A DNA stretch of 64,000 bases from Ammoniphilus resinae (lineage in GTDB: Bacteria; Bacillota; Bacilli; Aneurinibacillales; RAOX-1): NCBI RefSeq assembly GCF_017873965.1, contig NZ_JAGGKT010000001.1, positions 558,001 to 622,000 of the forward strand, in the 5' to 3' direction. The notes beneath the pieces are model-generated. The model was not told the DNA's origin. It did not search any database and worked only from the letters and a program-made list of their open reading frames with translations. A program made the position numbers and the translations under genes. Numbering within the stretch: the stretch's first letter is position 1; each line of letters opens with the position of its first letter. Below, piece after piece: positions 1 to 8,661 of the stretch.

Positions 1-414
1 TCCGAAAAGTGTCTCGATTCTACCCGTTCCATGGTGGACGAAAAGCAGCTCATCCCCGTCACCATTTCGATAGAAGTAATCCATTTTCTCTGTTGGATTG
101 ACGACACCGATCACTACGTCTTCATTTCCAAGCAAGTACTGTCTCCCAGCTATGGCATCGGAGGTATCCGTGTATTTTCCTGTAAGTAGATGGCGATGAC
201 AAAGGTCGGCCTGTTCTTCGTACTCAATTCGGCAATCGGCGAACAACTCGGATTTCATCATTTGAGTCGGTGGATGATGGTGATACAGGATGGATTGCAT
301 CCCGGAAAATCCTTTGGTCCCCATTACCTGTTCGCGGTAGAGAGACCCATCGGGCTTGCGAAAAATCGTATGTCTCTTTTTAGGGATTTCCCCCATTTGT
401 CGATAAAATGGCAT
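1..414 (-). CDS. hmgA: Homogentisate 1,2-dioxygenase, N-terminal part (cut by left edge)
   Basis: The minus strand is open from an ATG at 414 to the window edge (138 codons). The protein begins MPFYRQMGEIPKKRHT, followed by FRKPDGSLYREQVMG and SILYHHHPPT, which I recognise as the N-terminus of homogentisate 1,2-dioxygenase, the iron enzyme that opens the homogentisate ring to maleylacetoacetate. The iron-binding C-terminal half lies outside the window. A GAAAGGGGG site stands about 9 nt before the start. The gene follows fahA by 23 nt on the same strand, so it is probably the fourth gene of an hpd-led tyrosine catabolism operon. The assignment rests on recalled family sequence. Confidence 0.9.
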   Translation of the reverse strand, partial: MPFYRQMGEIPKKRHTIFRKPDGSLYREQVMGTKGFSGMQSILYHHHPPTQMMKSELFADCRIEYEEQADLCHRHLLTGKYTDTSDAIAGRQYLLGNEDVVIGVVNPTEKMDYFYRNGDGDELLFVHHGTGRIETLFG

Positions 415-437
415 CGTATTGTAGCCCCCTTTCTAGA

Positions 438-1700
438 TTATTTCATTGCTGGTAGTACGCGGCCGCTGACTTCACCAAATCCAACCCGATATCCGTCCCC
501 TTGGCACCATCCAGTGATTGTTAACTGATCCCCATCTTCCAACCAGACCCGTTGCTGCCCATTAGGCAGGCGAAGCGGTTCAGCACCACGCCAAGTTAAT
601 TCCATCAAGCAACCGCGGGATTCCTTTTCAGGCCCACTAATTGTTCCCGATGCCAATAAGTCGCCGGGACGAAGGTTGCAACCACCGACTGTATGGTGGG
701 CGATTTGTTGGGCCATGCTCCAATAGAGGTAGCGGAAATTGCTGGTGCATATTCTTTCTCTAGCATTCATTCCATCGCCTTCAAGACAGACTTCCAAGTT
801 AATGTCGAATGAGGCAGAAGCGGATTGCTGAAGATAGGGAAGAGGCTCAGGATTTTGGTTAGGTCCCTTCACTCGGAAGGGTTCCAAGGCATCAAGCGGT
901 ACAACCCAAGGAGAGATCGAGGTCGCGAAGCTTTTCGAGAGAAAGGGTCCCAGTGGTTGATATTCCCAGGCCTGAATATCGCGGGCACTCCAATCATTGA
1001 CAAGCACTAACCCGAAAATATGGTCTTCAGCATGTTCAATGGAAATGGGTTCCCCCTGGTTATTTCCGGGTCCAATCAACCATCCTATTTCCAATTCATA
1101 ATCAAGCTGCTGACAGGGGCCAAAGATGGGTTCGCTTATTGTTGGTGGCTTTGTTTGCCCTGTCGGCCTACGCACATCCGTCCCGCTTACCACAATAGAA
1201 CTGGCGCGACCGTGATATCCCACGGGTAAATGTGTCCAGTTAGGCATCAATGCATTATCTTTTCCACGAAACATTGCCCCTACGTTTGACGCATGGTCTT
1301 TGGAAGCGTAGAAATCGGTATAATCTCCAATTCTCGCAGGAAGCAGTATCTCTACCTCTTTTTGTTTAAAGAAGGCGGCAGCGCGAAGTTCTGGGTGATC
1401 CCGCAGAGTGGGCTCCTCTATCCAGAGCAAATGCTGAAGCTGTTTCCGTACCTCTTGCCACACTGGTCTACCTAAGGCCATAAACGAATTCAAGGAAGGC
1501 TGATGAAAAATCCTTTTTCCTGCAACCGAAGTTAAATGAAAATGTCCGGCATCATCCAAGATAGATAGATCTAGTACATATTCCCCGATAGCAACGCCAA
1601 TCCGCGGAGACCCGCCGCGAAGTGGCCGGAATACACCGTAAGGAAGATTTTGAATAGGGAAGTGGGATTCAGGTTTTACCTCGATAAAGGAATGCAACAT
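438..1700 (-). CDS. fahA: Fumarylacetoacetase
   Basis: This 420-aa protein hydrolyses fumarylacetoacetate to fumarate and acetoacetate, the last step of homogentisate breakdown. The length fits the full two-domain family (N-terminal SH3-like domain, then the FAH fold). Residues expected for the mouse enzyme's metal site and catalytic His are in register: D126 in [12 protein letters not shown]136, E202 and E204 in YELEIGW, and D236 in NDWSARD. The start ATG has AGGGAGGAT upstream. It lies between an unknown operon gene and hmgA, transcribed in the same direction. No substitution of a key residue is visible. Confidence 0.95.
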   Translation of the reverse strand: MLHSFIEVKPESHFPIQNLPYGVFRPLRGGSPRIGVAIGEYVLDLSILDDAGHFHLTSVAGKRIFHQPSLNSFMALGRPVWQEVRKQLQHLLWIEEPTLRDHPELRAAAFFKQKEVEILLPARIGDYTDFYASKDHASNVGAMFRGKDNALMPNWTHLPVGYHGRASSIVVSGTDVRRPTGQTKPPTISEPIFGPCQQLDYELEIGWLIGPGNNQGEPISIEHAEDHIFGLVLVNDWSARDIQAWEYQPLGPFLSKSFATSISPWVVPLDALEPFRVKGPNQNPEPLPYLQQSASASFDINLEVCLEGDGMNARERICTSNFRYLYWSMAQQIAHHTVGGCNLRPGDLLASGTISGPEKESRGCLMELTWRGAEPLRLPNGQQRVWLEDGDQLTITGWCQGDGYRVGFGEVSGRVLPAMK

Positions 1701-1718
1701 TGTTTATCCTCCCTGTCT

Positions 1719-2660
1719 TTATAGTATCTTGAGCGCCCGAAGGTCTTCTCGTGGTTCGTCGAAGCTGCAGCTTCCGTACGATCGAAACATCGTTTTACGG
1801 AGTCTCTCGATGTCTGGAACGGAGATGGCCAAATCTCTCCAAGTCAATCCATCATCTGTAAAGTTAAAATGAACAGGATTCTCATCCTTAAGAATCTGTG
1901 CTGTATCATTAACATCCAGGTTATGTCTGCATGCCAGCATCCCAGCTGCAAAGACATTCACAAATCCATGCATTTGGGTGGCGACCTCATCACGGTACAT
2001 ACGAATGGAATGGTGTAGCCCTGCAGTAAATTTCATTGGAATTCCTCGGTCACGGCAGCTGATAAGGGCTGTTGCCACCTGAAACGGAGACGGAAAAGCG
2101 TTTGCCGTTACACCACCTGTCCGCAGTTTGAATCCAAAAAACAATCCTTTCGGATCATGATATTCGCCAATCTGGTCCAATATTTCGTGTAAATGTTGTT
2201 CCCAGTGATCATCCATTGGTAAAGTCATTTCGCAAAAGGTGTGAAGACGAAGCTTTCCCGTCTTCACACGAATGATCTCAAGCAGCCCTCGATCAGGAAC
2301 GATAGCAGGCAAAGGGAGTTCGAGGGTATTTATCTTTAACGAATCTCCGTATCTGTCGGTCATTGAAAAAATTTGTTCCAGGTCAGTCTTTAAAACTTCT
2401 AAATAAGCCCATTTCTCCTCACTTTTTTTTCCTAAGACTGTGCAATGTAGGGGGAAATTCGAATGAAACAAGGATAGATAGTTTTCGAGTTCTTTCAGCC
2501 TGGTGGCAGGTAAGATGAACTGCCCAATCATCCAGGAATCTTGGCTGGAAAGGTAAGAGGCATAGTTATGAATGGCTGGTTCGAGAGTTAGGCTGGCAGG
2601 AGGGAAGAGACCGGCATAATCAACGATCTGGTTCATGAAGGCGTGGATTGCGGATGTCAT
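1719..2660 (-). CDS. Unknown protein of the homogentisate operon, 313 aa
   Basis: The frame extends further upstream into hpd, but the chosen ATG at 2660 begins 1 nt after the hpd stop and has AAGAGGAAA upstream, giving MTSAIHAFMNQIVDYAGLFPP. I do not recognise a characterised family. Conserved-looking motifs include DYAGLFPPA near the N-terminus, GFKLRTGGVTA, AFPSP and KFTAGLHH, which have the spacing of strands and loops in a barrel-like enzyme. It sits between hpd and fahA, where a maleylacetoacetate isomerase would be expected; no glutathione-S-transferase-like zeta gene is present. A role as glutathione-independent isomerase is only an inference from position. A regulatory or accessory role is equally open. 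Confidence 0.8.
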   Translation of the reverse strand: MTSAIHAFMNQIVDYAGLFPPASLTLEPAIHNYASYLSSQDSWMIGQFILPATRLKELENYLSLFHSNFPLHCTVLGKKSEEKWAYLEVLKTDLEQIFSMTDRYGDSLKINTLELPLPAIVPDRGLLEIIRVKTGKLRLHTFCEMTLPMDDHWEQHLHEILDQIGEYHDPKGLFFGFKLRTGGVTANAFPSPFQVATALISCRDRGIPMKFTAGLHHSIRMYRDEVATQMHGFVNVFAAGMLACRHNLDVNDTAQILKDENPVHFNFTDDGLTWRDLAISVPDIERLRKTMFRSYGSCSFDEPREDLRALKIL

Positions 2661-2661
2661 G

Positions 2662-3762
2662 TTACAAATTTCCTCTTCTTGCCTGTTCTCTTTCAATGGA
2701 TTCAAACAGTGCTTTGAAGTTACCTTCCCCAAAACCGCGAGCACCCTTTCGCTGGATAATCTCAATGAATAAGGTCGGTCGATCGACAATTGGTTTGGTG
2801 AAGATTTGCAGTAGATACCCTTCATCATCGCGGTCTACAAGGATTTTAAGTTCACGAAGTTTTTGTATATCTTCATCGATTTGCCCCACCCGATTAGCGA
2901 GCATGTCATAGTAGCTGTCAGGGGTATCGAGAAAATCAATGCCATTCGCATGGAGAGATTTCACTGTGGAAATAATATCGTTGGTTAAGAGGGCCAAATG
3001 CTGGACACCCGCACCATTATAATACTCCAGATACTCCTGGATTTGCGATTTCCGCTTCCCTTCGGCCGGTTCGTTGATTGGGAATTTGATCCTTCCACCA
3101 TTCGTCATCACCTTGGACATCAATGCTGAATATTCCGTGGTAATGTCTTTATCTGTGAAGTGGGTCATCTGCTTAAATCCCATTACGTTTTCGTAATAGG
3201 CCACCCATTCCTCCATCTTTTCTACATTCCCGACCACATGGTCAATCCCGATTAACCCTGTATCCTGATAAGGGATAGCGAATTCCGCTGGATGGTAACC
3301 AGGAACAAACAGGCCTTTATAATCTTTTCGTTCCACTAAGGTATGGATGGTATCACCGTAGGTTCCGATCACTGCTGTTCTGAGAGTTCCATCCTGATCA
3401 GTATAGGTCTTTGGCTCTTGAATAGGGATTGCTCCCCGAGTGACGCTTTCCTTGTAAGCCTTCTCAACATCTTCTACGCGAAGGGCAATATCCTTTACCC
3501 CATCCCCATGTTTTTTTACAAATTCAGCAATCGGATGATCGGCAGAAAGCGAACCAGAGACAACAAATCGCATTTTCCTCTGTTCCAATACGTAGGAAAC
3601 CCGATCCCGCTGCCCCGTTTCCAAACCGGAATAGGCCACCAGTTTAAAACCGAATCCTTTGCAAAGATAATGCGCTGTCTGCTTTGCATTTCCTACATAG
3701 AATTGGATGTAATCCACATCCTGCACAGGGAAAAATTCCCCTTCATGTTGTTGTTTTCTCAT
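2662..3762 (-). CDS. hpd: 4-hydroxyphenylpyruvate dioxygenase
   Basis: The 366-aa protein converts 4-hydroxyphenylpyruvate to homogentisate using non-haem iron, the entry step of the pathway encoded downstream. It has the two vicinal-oxygen-chelate halves of the family. The iron triad is visible as H175 in GIDHVVGNV, H255 in GVQHLALLT and E334 in LFIEIIQR, and the C-terminal GFGEGNFKALFESIE signature closes the active site. A perfect AGGAGGTT stands 6 nt before the ATG. It is the first gene of the operon; a promoter with two inverted repeats lies in the 3783-3900 region upstream. Confidence 0.96.
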   Translation of the reverse strand: MRKQQHEGEFFPVQDVDYIQFYVGNAKQTAHYLCKGFGFKLVAYSGLETGQRDRVSYVLEQRKMRFVVSGSLSADHPIAEFVKKHGDGVKDIALRVEDVEKAYKESVTRGAIPIQEPKTYTDQDGTLRTAVIGTYGDTIHTLVERKDYKGLFVPGYHPAEFAIPYQDTGLIGIDHVVGNVEKMEEWVAYYENVMGFKQMTHFTDKDITTEYSALMSKVMTNGGRIKFPINEPAEGKRKSQIQEYLEYYNGAGVQHLALLTNDIISTVKSLHANGIDFLDTPDSYYDMLANRVGQIDEDIQKLRELKILVDRDDEGYLLQIFTKPIVDRPTLFIEIIQRKGARGFGEGNFKALFESIEREQARRGNL

Positions 3763-3809
3763 ACTCGTAACCTCCTGAAATAAAAGTTAATAGTGTGATA
3801 ATGTATACA

Positions 3810-3821
3810 CTGATTAATCAG
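3810..3821. promoter_or_regulatory. 12-bp palindrome in the hpd leader, possible operator
   Basis: CTGATTAATCAG is a perfect palindrome about 48 bp upstream of the hpd start and roughly 25 bp downstream of the predicted transcription start. Position suits a repressor site for the homogentisate operon. No regulator gene is adjacent. Confidence 0.35.
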
Positions 3822-3851
3822 ATTGCCACTGTATGAAAGATCATTATGAAT

Positions 3852-3880
3852 ATTATAAAACTTACGCCAAATACATGCAA
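3852..3880 (-). promoter_or_regulatory. Sigma-A promoter of the hpd operon
   Basis: On the minus strand TTGCAT (3880-3875) is followed after 17 nt by a perfect TATAAT (3857-3852). The -35 element matches only at TTG, which would suit a regulated promoter. Confidence 0.6.
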
Positions 3881-3888
3881 AAACATGT
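3873..3888. promoter_or_regulatory. Inverted repeat overlapping the hpd -35 box
   Basis: ACATG and CATGT, separated by 6 nt, form an inverted repeat that covers the -35 hexamer of the hpd promoter. Its placement would allow a repressor to block polymerase binding. The binding protein is unknown. Confidence 0.35.
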
Positions 3889-4000
3889 GCTAATGCAAAA
3901 ACGAAGAATCGCTGTACTGCGATTAAGTTTGAAATTTCGGGTATGTATATATTTAAAAAATTTAGCATTGTAACCCAAGTTGGTTTAGGAGGTGGGAGTA

Positions 4001-4213
4001 TTGAAAAGTGTGGTTAAGTTTTGTACGGCAAACGATTTTGATGAGTTAGAACTGGTGAAGAAAAAGCTTCAGTTCCATTTTCCAATTCTGGAGGAAGACT
4101 GTTTAGGAAATTGCGGGCAGTGTTATCTCGAGGGCTTTGTTCTTTACGAGGGGGAATTTATAGCGGTTACTACATTTGAAAAACTATTGGACCGATTAAG
4201 GGGGAACGGGTGA
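4001..4213 (+). CDS. DUF1450-type small cysteine protein
   Basis: A TTG at 4001 lies 8 nt after AGGAGG (3987-3992); the in-frame GTG at 3992 overlaps that site and is rejected. The 70-aa protein has a Cys in VKFCTAND and a CLGNCGQC cluster followed by FVLYEGEFIA, matching the DUF1450/YuzB pattern (thioredoxin-like fold with a C-x3-C-x2-C cluster). The biochemical function of this family is unknown to me; metal or Fe-S binding is plausible. It is divergent from hpd and 76 nt before the germinant receptor operon. Confidence 0.75.
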   Translation: MKSVVKFCTANDFDELELVKKKLQFHFPILEEDCLGNCGQCYLEGFVLYEGEFIAVTTFEKLLDRLRGNG

Positions 4214-4289
4214 AAACGCTCCCCTGTTTAAAAAAAAGACATTGGTAAAAAATAGGGTAATAATATCACCCTGGTTGAGGAGTTAAAAT

Positions 4290-5936
4290 ATGTTCTTTTG
4301 GAGAAGAAAGAATAAACGCGAAAATACAGGAAACATCGATGTTCCCCAACAATTCTTGGAAAAGCATAAAAACGAAAAGATAAACAAAAATCTTGAGGAC
4401 ACATTAGTCATTCTTCAACAGTTACTTGGGGCCAACGATGATATAGTGGTCCGGCGGTTTCGGGTGTTCAAAGAATTTTCAGCGGCAATGGTCTATTGTT
4501 CAAGCTTGGTAGATCATACGCAGATTAATATGGATGTATTAAAGCCTTTAATGAGTACGTCTTATAGAGATGAAACTTGGAATTCCAATCGCTTACAGGA
4601 GATAATCCTAGAAGAGACGCTCTATCATAGTGATTTACGACTAGAGAGTGATTTGTCAAAAATTGTCCGATCCATTCTTAGTGGCGGAACCCTTGTTTTT
4701 ATTGATGGAATGAATGATGGTTTTGTCGTGGGGACAAGAAAAGTTGACAAACGTGCGATTAATCAACCTGGAACTGAGCAGGTAATTCGTGGACCACGTG
4801 AAGGATTCATTGAACAGTTAGGGACGAATATTTCATTGCTAAGGTATCGTCTTCCAACTGCAGACCTGCGGGTTAAGACAATGGAGGTAGGTAGAGTAAC
4901 CAAATCAAAGGTGGCCATTTGTTATCTTGAAGGAATCGCCAGTCCTGATTTAGTGGAGGAAGTTAAAGATCGAATTTCGGCCATAGATATAGACGTGGTC
5001 CTTGATGTGGGCTATTTGGAGCAATTTATTGAAGACAACCATATGTCGCCATTCCCCCAAATCCAGAATACGGAAAGGCCAGACAAGACGGTTGCCCAAT
5101 TAGCTGAGGGCAGAGTGGCAATTTTATCTGACGGTTCTCCTTTTGCTTTAATCGTGCCAACGGTATTCCATCAATTTTATCAAACACCTGAAGACTATGC
5201 GCAAAGATTTCTGATGGCGAGCGCGATTCGACTAATACGTTTAGTCTCCCTATTTTTTTCCCTGATTGCTTCATCGCTCTATGTCGCCATTATTTCCTTT
5301 AACCCTGAGTTAATTCCAACCCAATTTGCCGTTGCAGTAGCCGGGGGAAGGGCTGGTGTTCCTTTTCCAGCTGTCGTCGAAGTATTTGTGATGGAAGTAT
5401 CTATGGAAATCTTACGTGAAGCCACCGTCCGCCTGCCCCAACAGGTTGGGGGTGCACTATCCATTGTAGGAGTGCTCGTCATTGGACAGGCTGCTGTTTC
5501 TGCAGGGTTTGTCAGCCCTATTACGGTAGTGGTCATCGCCCTAACAACGATTGGCTCCTTTGCTACACCTGCCTATAACGCAGCAATGGCATTGCGCCTC
5601 TTGCGTTTTCCGATTATTTTTTTGGCGGGGGTTTTTGGTCTGTATGGAGTCATGGTTGGGATAATTCTTATCATTAATCACATGCTTTCTCTACGTTCTT
5701 TCGGTGTCCCTTACATGAGTCCAGTCGTTCCAGGAAACTATCAAGGAATGAAGGATATCGTGATGCGTGCTCCGCTTTGGTGGATGAAGAAGCGGCCGGC
5801 TTCCTTGCATACAGCAAATCGGGAACGGATAGGGGACGCTGTGATAGAGAAATTAAAGCAGCCACCAAGTAATACGCTAAATCCGATTAATGTTGGAAAT
5901 CGTAAGGAGGATCCCCCGGATGGAGACACCACGTGA
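4290..5936 (+). CDS. Spore germinant receptor subunit A (GerA family)
   Basis: This 548-aa protein is the A subunit of a GerA-type receptor in the spore inner membrane. The N-terminal part is hydrophilic (about residues 1-290), with the family signatures QLGANDDIVVR, TLVFIDG and GPREGFIEQLGTN. The second half holds several membrane segments, including LIRLVSLFFSLIASSLYVAII and the stretches after VFVMEVSMEILREATVRLPQ. A GAGG site precedes the ATG. It overlaps the B subunit by 17 nt and the B and C genes follow in the usual order. The germinant cannot be predicted from sequence. Confidence 0.93.
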   Translation: MFFWRRKNKRENTGNIDVPQQFLEKHKNEKINKNLEDTLVILQQLLGANDDIVVRRFRVFKEFSAAMVYCSSLVDHTQINMDVLKPLMSTSYRDETWNSNRLQEIILEETLYHSDLRLESDLSKIVRSILSGGTLVFIDGMNDGFVVGTRKVDKRAINQPGTEQVIRGPREGFIEQLGTNISLLRYRLPTADLRVKTMEVGRVTKSKVAICYLEGIASPDLVEEVKDRISAIDIDVVLDVGYLEQFIEDNHMSPFPQIQNTERPDKTVAQLAEGRVAILSDGSPFALIVPTVFHQFYQTPEDYAQRFLMASAIRLIRLVSLFFSLIASSLYVAIISFNPELIPTQFAVAVAGGRAGVPFPAVVEVFVMEVSMEILREATVRLPQQVGGALSIVGVLVIGQAAVSAGFVSPITVVVIALTTIGSFATPAYNAAMALRLLRFPIIFLAGVFGLYGVMVGIILIINHMLSLRSFGVPYMSPVVPGNYQGMKDIVMRAPLWWMKKRPASLHTANRERIGDAVIEKLKQPPSNTLNPINVGNRKEDPPDGDTT

Positions 5937-7032
5937 GATTACGGTACTACAGGCAGCAATCATACTTATTAGCACGATTATCGGCGTAGGTGTCTTGGCC
6001 CTGCCTCGAATTGCTGTTCTTGCCGGGGATACAGGTGCACCGCTTATTACTTTGTTAGGTATTCTCCTTGCTTTTTTTGGATTGGTGATGATTACGTTAC
6101 TCGGCATGCGATTTCCCAGCCAATCCCTGATCCGCTATAGTGAAGTCATATTGGGTAAGCCGATTGCACGTTTTGGAAGTATCGTTATTATTGTTTTTTT
6201 TGCTGTACTAACCGCTTTAACTTCCCGTGAATTCGGAGAAGTCGTCATAACCTCTGTATTGCGGCGAACCCCTTTAGAAGTCACTGTCATTGTGATGTTG
6301 CTGTTAGCTGTCATTACAACACGCAATGATATTACGACATTTGCTTATATCCATCATTTTTATTCGCCGCTTATTCTGACCCCAGTCATCCTGATTGTCA
6401 TTCTTTCTTTGAAAAACGCAGAAGTGGTCAGGTTGCTGCCCATATGGGGGAATGAACCAAATGGGATGTTTCTAGGGGTACTCACAGTGGCAGCATTATT
6501 TCAGGGTTTTTTTATTTTGACGATGATTATTCCTGCCATGCGCCGTCCTGATCGGGCAATGACCGCAAGTATCTGGGGGATGGCGATTGCCGGTGGACTA
6601 TATTTAATCATTGTTATAGCGACCCTCGCTGTGTTTGGCGCCGAGGAAGTCAAGCTTTTACTGTGGCCAACACTTGAATTAGCCAAGACAACGTCATTGC
6701 CTGCAAATATATTAGAAAGGCTGGATGCAGCTTTTCTTGCTGTTTGGGTTACCGCAGTGTTTACCACCTTATTTTCTAGTTATTTTTTAATGATTCATGC
6801 TGCTACCGAGCTTTTTCAGTTACGAAACCATCGGATGTTTTCCCTTTTTTTTCTGCCGTTTGTTTTTATTATAGCGATGTTGCCAGACAATGTTTTAGAG
6901 ATGTACAAATTAATTGAAATTGTTGGCCGTTTTGGACTCCTCATCACAGTTGTCTATCCTACAATTTTATGGATGGTTGCATTGATTCGTAAGAAAAGGG
7001 GGAAGAGTCATGCAGCTCGGAAGAATCGTTAA
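5920..7032 (+). CDS. Spore germinant receptor subunit B (GerAB-type permease)
   Basis: The start ATG at 5920 follows AAGGAGG by 9 nt; an upstream in-frame ATG at 5890 lacks such a site. The 370-aa protein is hydrophobic along almost its whole length, with about ten membrane segments, and belongs to the APC-superfamily spore germination permeases. In characterised receptors this subunit binds the germinant. The early motif AAIILISTIIGVGVLALPR corresponds to the broken first helix of APC transporters. Translationally coupled to the A gene before it and the C gene after it. Confidence 0.92.
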   Translation: METPREITVLQAAIILISTIIGVGVLALPRIAVLAGDTGAPLITLLGILLAFFGLVMITLLGMRFPSQSLIRYSEVILGKPIARFGSIVIIVFFAVLTALTSREFGEVVITSVLRRTPLEVTVIVMLLLAVITTRNDITTFAYIHHFYSPLILTPVILIVILSLKNAEVVRLLPIWGNEPNGMFLGVLTVAALFQGFFILTMIIPAMRRPDRAMTASIWGMAIAGGLYLIIVIATLAVFGAEEVKLLLWPTLELAKTTSLPANILERLDAAFLAVWVTAVFTTLFSSYFLMIHAATELFQLRNHRMFSLFFLPFVFIIAMLPDNVLEMYKLIEIVGRFGLLITVVYPTILWMVALIRKKRGKSHAARKNR

Positions 7033-8230
7033 GGTTTTGAGCTGGGTATTCCTCGTTATTCCCTTTTTAACTGGCTGCTGGGATCGCCTAGAAATTGAAG
7101 AAAGAGCCGTCGTACTTGCGATTGCCATAGACGAGGTGAAACCGGAGGCTGCTAAAGAGGAAAGGGATGTAAGCCATCTTAGTGGAGAGGTTCCGCAATC
7201 ACAAAAAAGAATGCTTCGTCTTACGGTTCAGATTGCAGTGCCGGGCCGCATTCCTTTGGGACCAGCTCAAGGTGGAGGAGCATCGGGTGAAAAACCCGTT
7301 TGGATCTTAGATGTTGTCGGCCACACGGTGGAGGATGCTATCTATAATCTGCAGCAAGAAGTGGCTGATCGATTGTTTCTGGGGCATTTGCGCGTGATTG
7401 TTGTAAATGAAAAGGTGGCAAGAAAGGGATTGCAAAATATGAACGATGCCTTTCGACGAAATCCAGAAATAAGAAGAGCGGCCTGGATGGTCATCTCTAA
7501 GGGAGAGGCAGCAGATATTATTAAACTTAATCCAGAATTAGAACGTGTTCCTGCACTTTACCTGCTTACTGTTTTAGATGGAGCGGTCAAGCAAGGCAAG
7601 ATGCCTAATGCCTTTCTCGGCGTGTTTTGGTCAGCACTTACCAGTAAAGGTCAGGAGGCGTATCTCCCATATGTGGAGATCCAAGAACAGAAGTCAATTC
7701 TCCTTGCCGGATTGGCTTATTTTAGAGGGGATAAAATGGTAGGGACGACAACACCATTGGAAATTGGTCATTTCATGGCAATGAAAGGAATCAACCCCGG
7801 AGGTTATTCCGCTCTATCAGACGTTCCAGGTGAGTCTGGAGCAGTACTTTTCATTTCCTCTGACCGTACCGCAAAAATAGAAGTGGAAATTAAAAACGGC
7901 CTTCCCCATGCGAAAGTGAAGGTTCATATAGAAGGAGATTTGGCGGAAAAAAGCAATGCCCAATTCAATTTGAAGGACCCTAAGACGATTGCTAAGATTG
8001 AAAAAAGAATTGGCACAAAGGCTGGGAAAGCCTTTGAAGAATTAATACACAAAACCCAAAAGCAGGGCTCAGACATTTTGGGCATAGGAGAGATCGTTCG
8101 TGGGAAGCATTCCGCCTACTGGAACCAGTCCATAAAAACGATGGATAAATGGCAGGAAACGTATAAAGAGATTCCAGTTAGAGCCGAGGTAACTATTAGT
8201 ATACGCCGGGTTGGAATGAAAGCTGAATGA
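7010..8230 (+). CDS. Spore germinant receptor lipoprotein subunit C (GerAC-type)
   Basis: The 406-aa protein has a lipoprotein signal with lipobox LTGC (Cys23) directly followed by WDRLEIEERA, the hallmark start of GerAC proteins. The mature part is the hydrophilic three-domain GerAC region. It would be lipidated and anchored on the outer face of the spore inner membrane as the third receptor subunit. It overlaps the B gene by 23 nt and has GGGGGAAGAG upstream of its ATG. Confidence 0.93.
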   Translation: MQLGRIVKVLSWVFLVIPFLTGCWDRLEIEERAVVLAIAIDEVKPEAAKEERDVSHLSGEVPQSQKRMLRLTVQIAVPGRIPLGPAQGGGASGEKPVWILDVVGHTVEDAIYNLQQEVADRLFLGHLRVIVVNEKVARKGLQNMNDAFRRNPEIRRAAWMVISKGEAADIIKLNPELERVPALYLLTVLDGAVKQGKMPNAFLGVFWSALTSKGQEAYLPYVEIQEQKSILLAGLAYFRGDKMVGTTTPLEIGHFMAMKGINPGGYSALSDVPGESGAVLFISSDRTAKIEVEIKNGLPHAKVKVHIEGDLAEKSNAQFNLKDPKTIAKIEKRIGTKAGKAFEELIHKTQKQGSDILGIGEIVRGKHSAYWNQSIKTMDKWQETYKEIPVRAEVTISIRRVGMKAE

Positions 8231-8251
8231 TCCAAAGAAAGGAATCTAAAG

Positions 8252-8449
8252 ATGATTGGATATCTAAATTATACCGTTTTTTTACTCATTGTAACAGGAA
8301 CCCTCATCCTGTTTTTTGATGTCAAAGGTTACAAATTGGAAAATATGAAAAAGGAGGCGAAGGTTTCCAAGTATATCGGGTGGGTGAATGTAGTCCTTGG
8401 AATGGCAGTGTTAATTGGAAACTGGATATACCATAAATGGGTTTGGTAA
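8252..8449 (+). CDS. Small two-helix membrane protein of the ger operon
   Basis: A 65-aa protein with two hydrophobic helices (about residues 6-22 and 43-60) joined by a charged loop containing KLENMKKEAKVSKYIGW. It starts 21 nt after the C subunit with GAAAGGAAT upstream. Its loop resembles the small CLC_0170-type family and, by size and position, the fourth (D) subunits that accompany some GerA-type receptors and modulate their output. Family membership is from memory; a modulatory role is inferred. Confidence 0.7.
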   Translation: MIGYLNYTVFLLIVTGTLILFFDVKGYKLENMKKEAKVSKYIGWVNVVLGMAVLIGNWIYHKWVW

Positions 8450-8471
8450 TAGGCTTTTTAAAAGATAAATT

Positions 8472-8496
8472 AGGGTGACCACATATTGGTCATCCT
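8472..8496 (+). terminator. Terminator-like hairpin after the ger operon
   Basis: AGGGTGACCA and TGGTCATCCT pair (one G-T) around a 5-nt loop. The following tract TATGTTTAATTT is only moderately T-rich. Confidence 0.5.
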
Positions 8497-8661
8497 TATG
8501 TTTAATTTACAATAAAAGCATTTTATATATGGTGGCCCCTTCCGGTTATAATAGACAAAACTCGATCGGAAATTGCTTGATATGTCCTTCAAGCCTCTAG
8601 CCCTATAACTTGAATCATCCTACGAAAAGCCCTAATATAATCCCATAGGAGAATTATCGGG

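Noticed and set aside
190-528. Plus-strand frame of 112 codons at the left edge
   Set aside because: It is antisense to hmgA and the end of fahA, whose protein motifs are unmistakable; no ribosome site.
3759-3968. 69-codon minus-strand frame before hpd
   Set aside because: It covers the hpd promoter region, has no ribosome site and an implausible composition.
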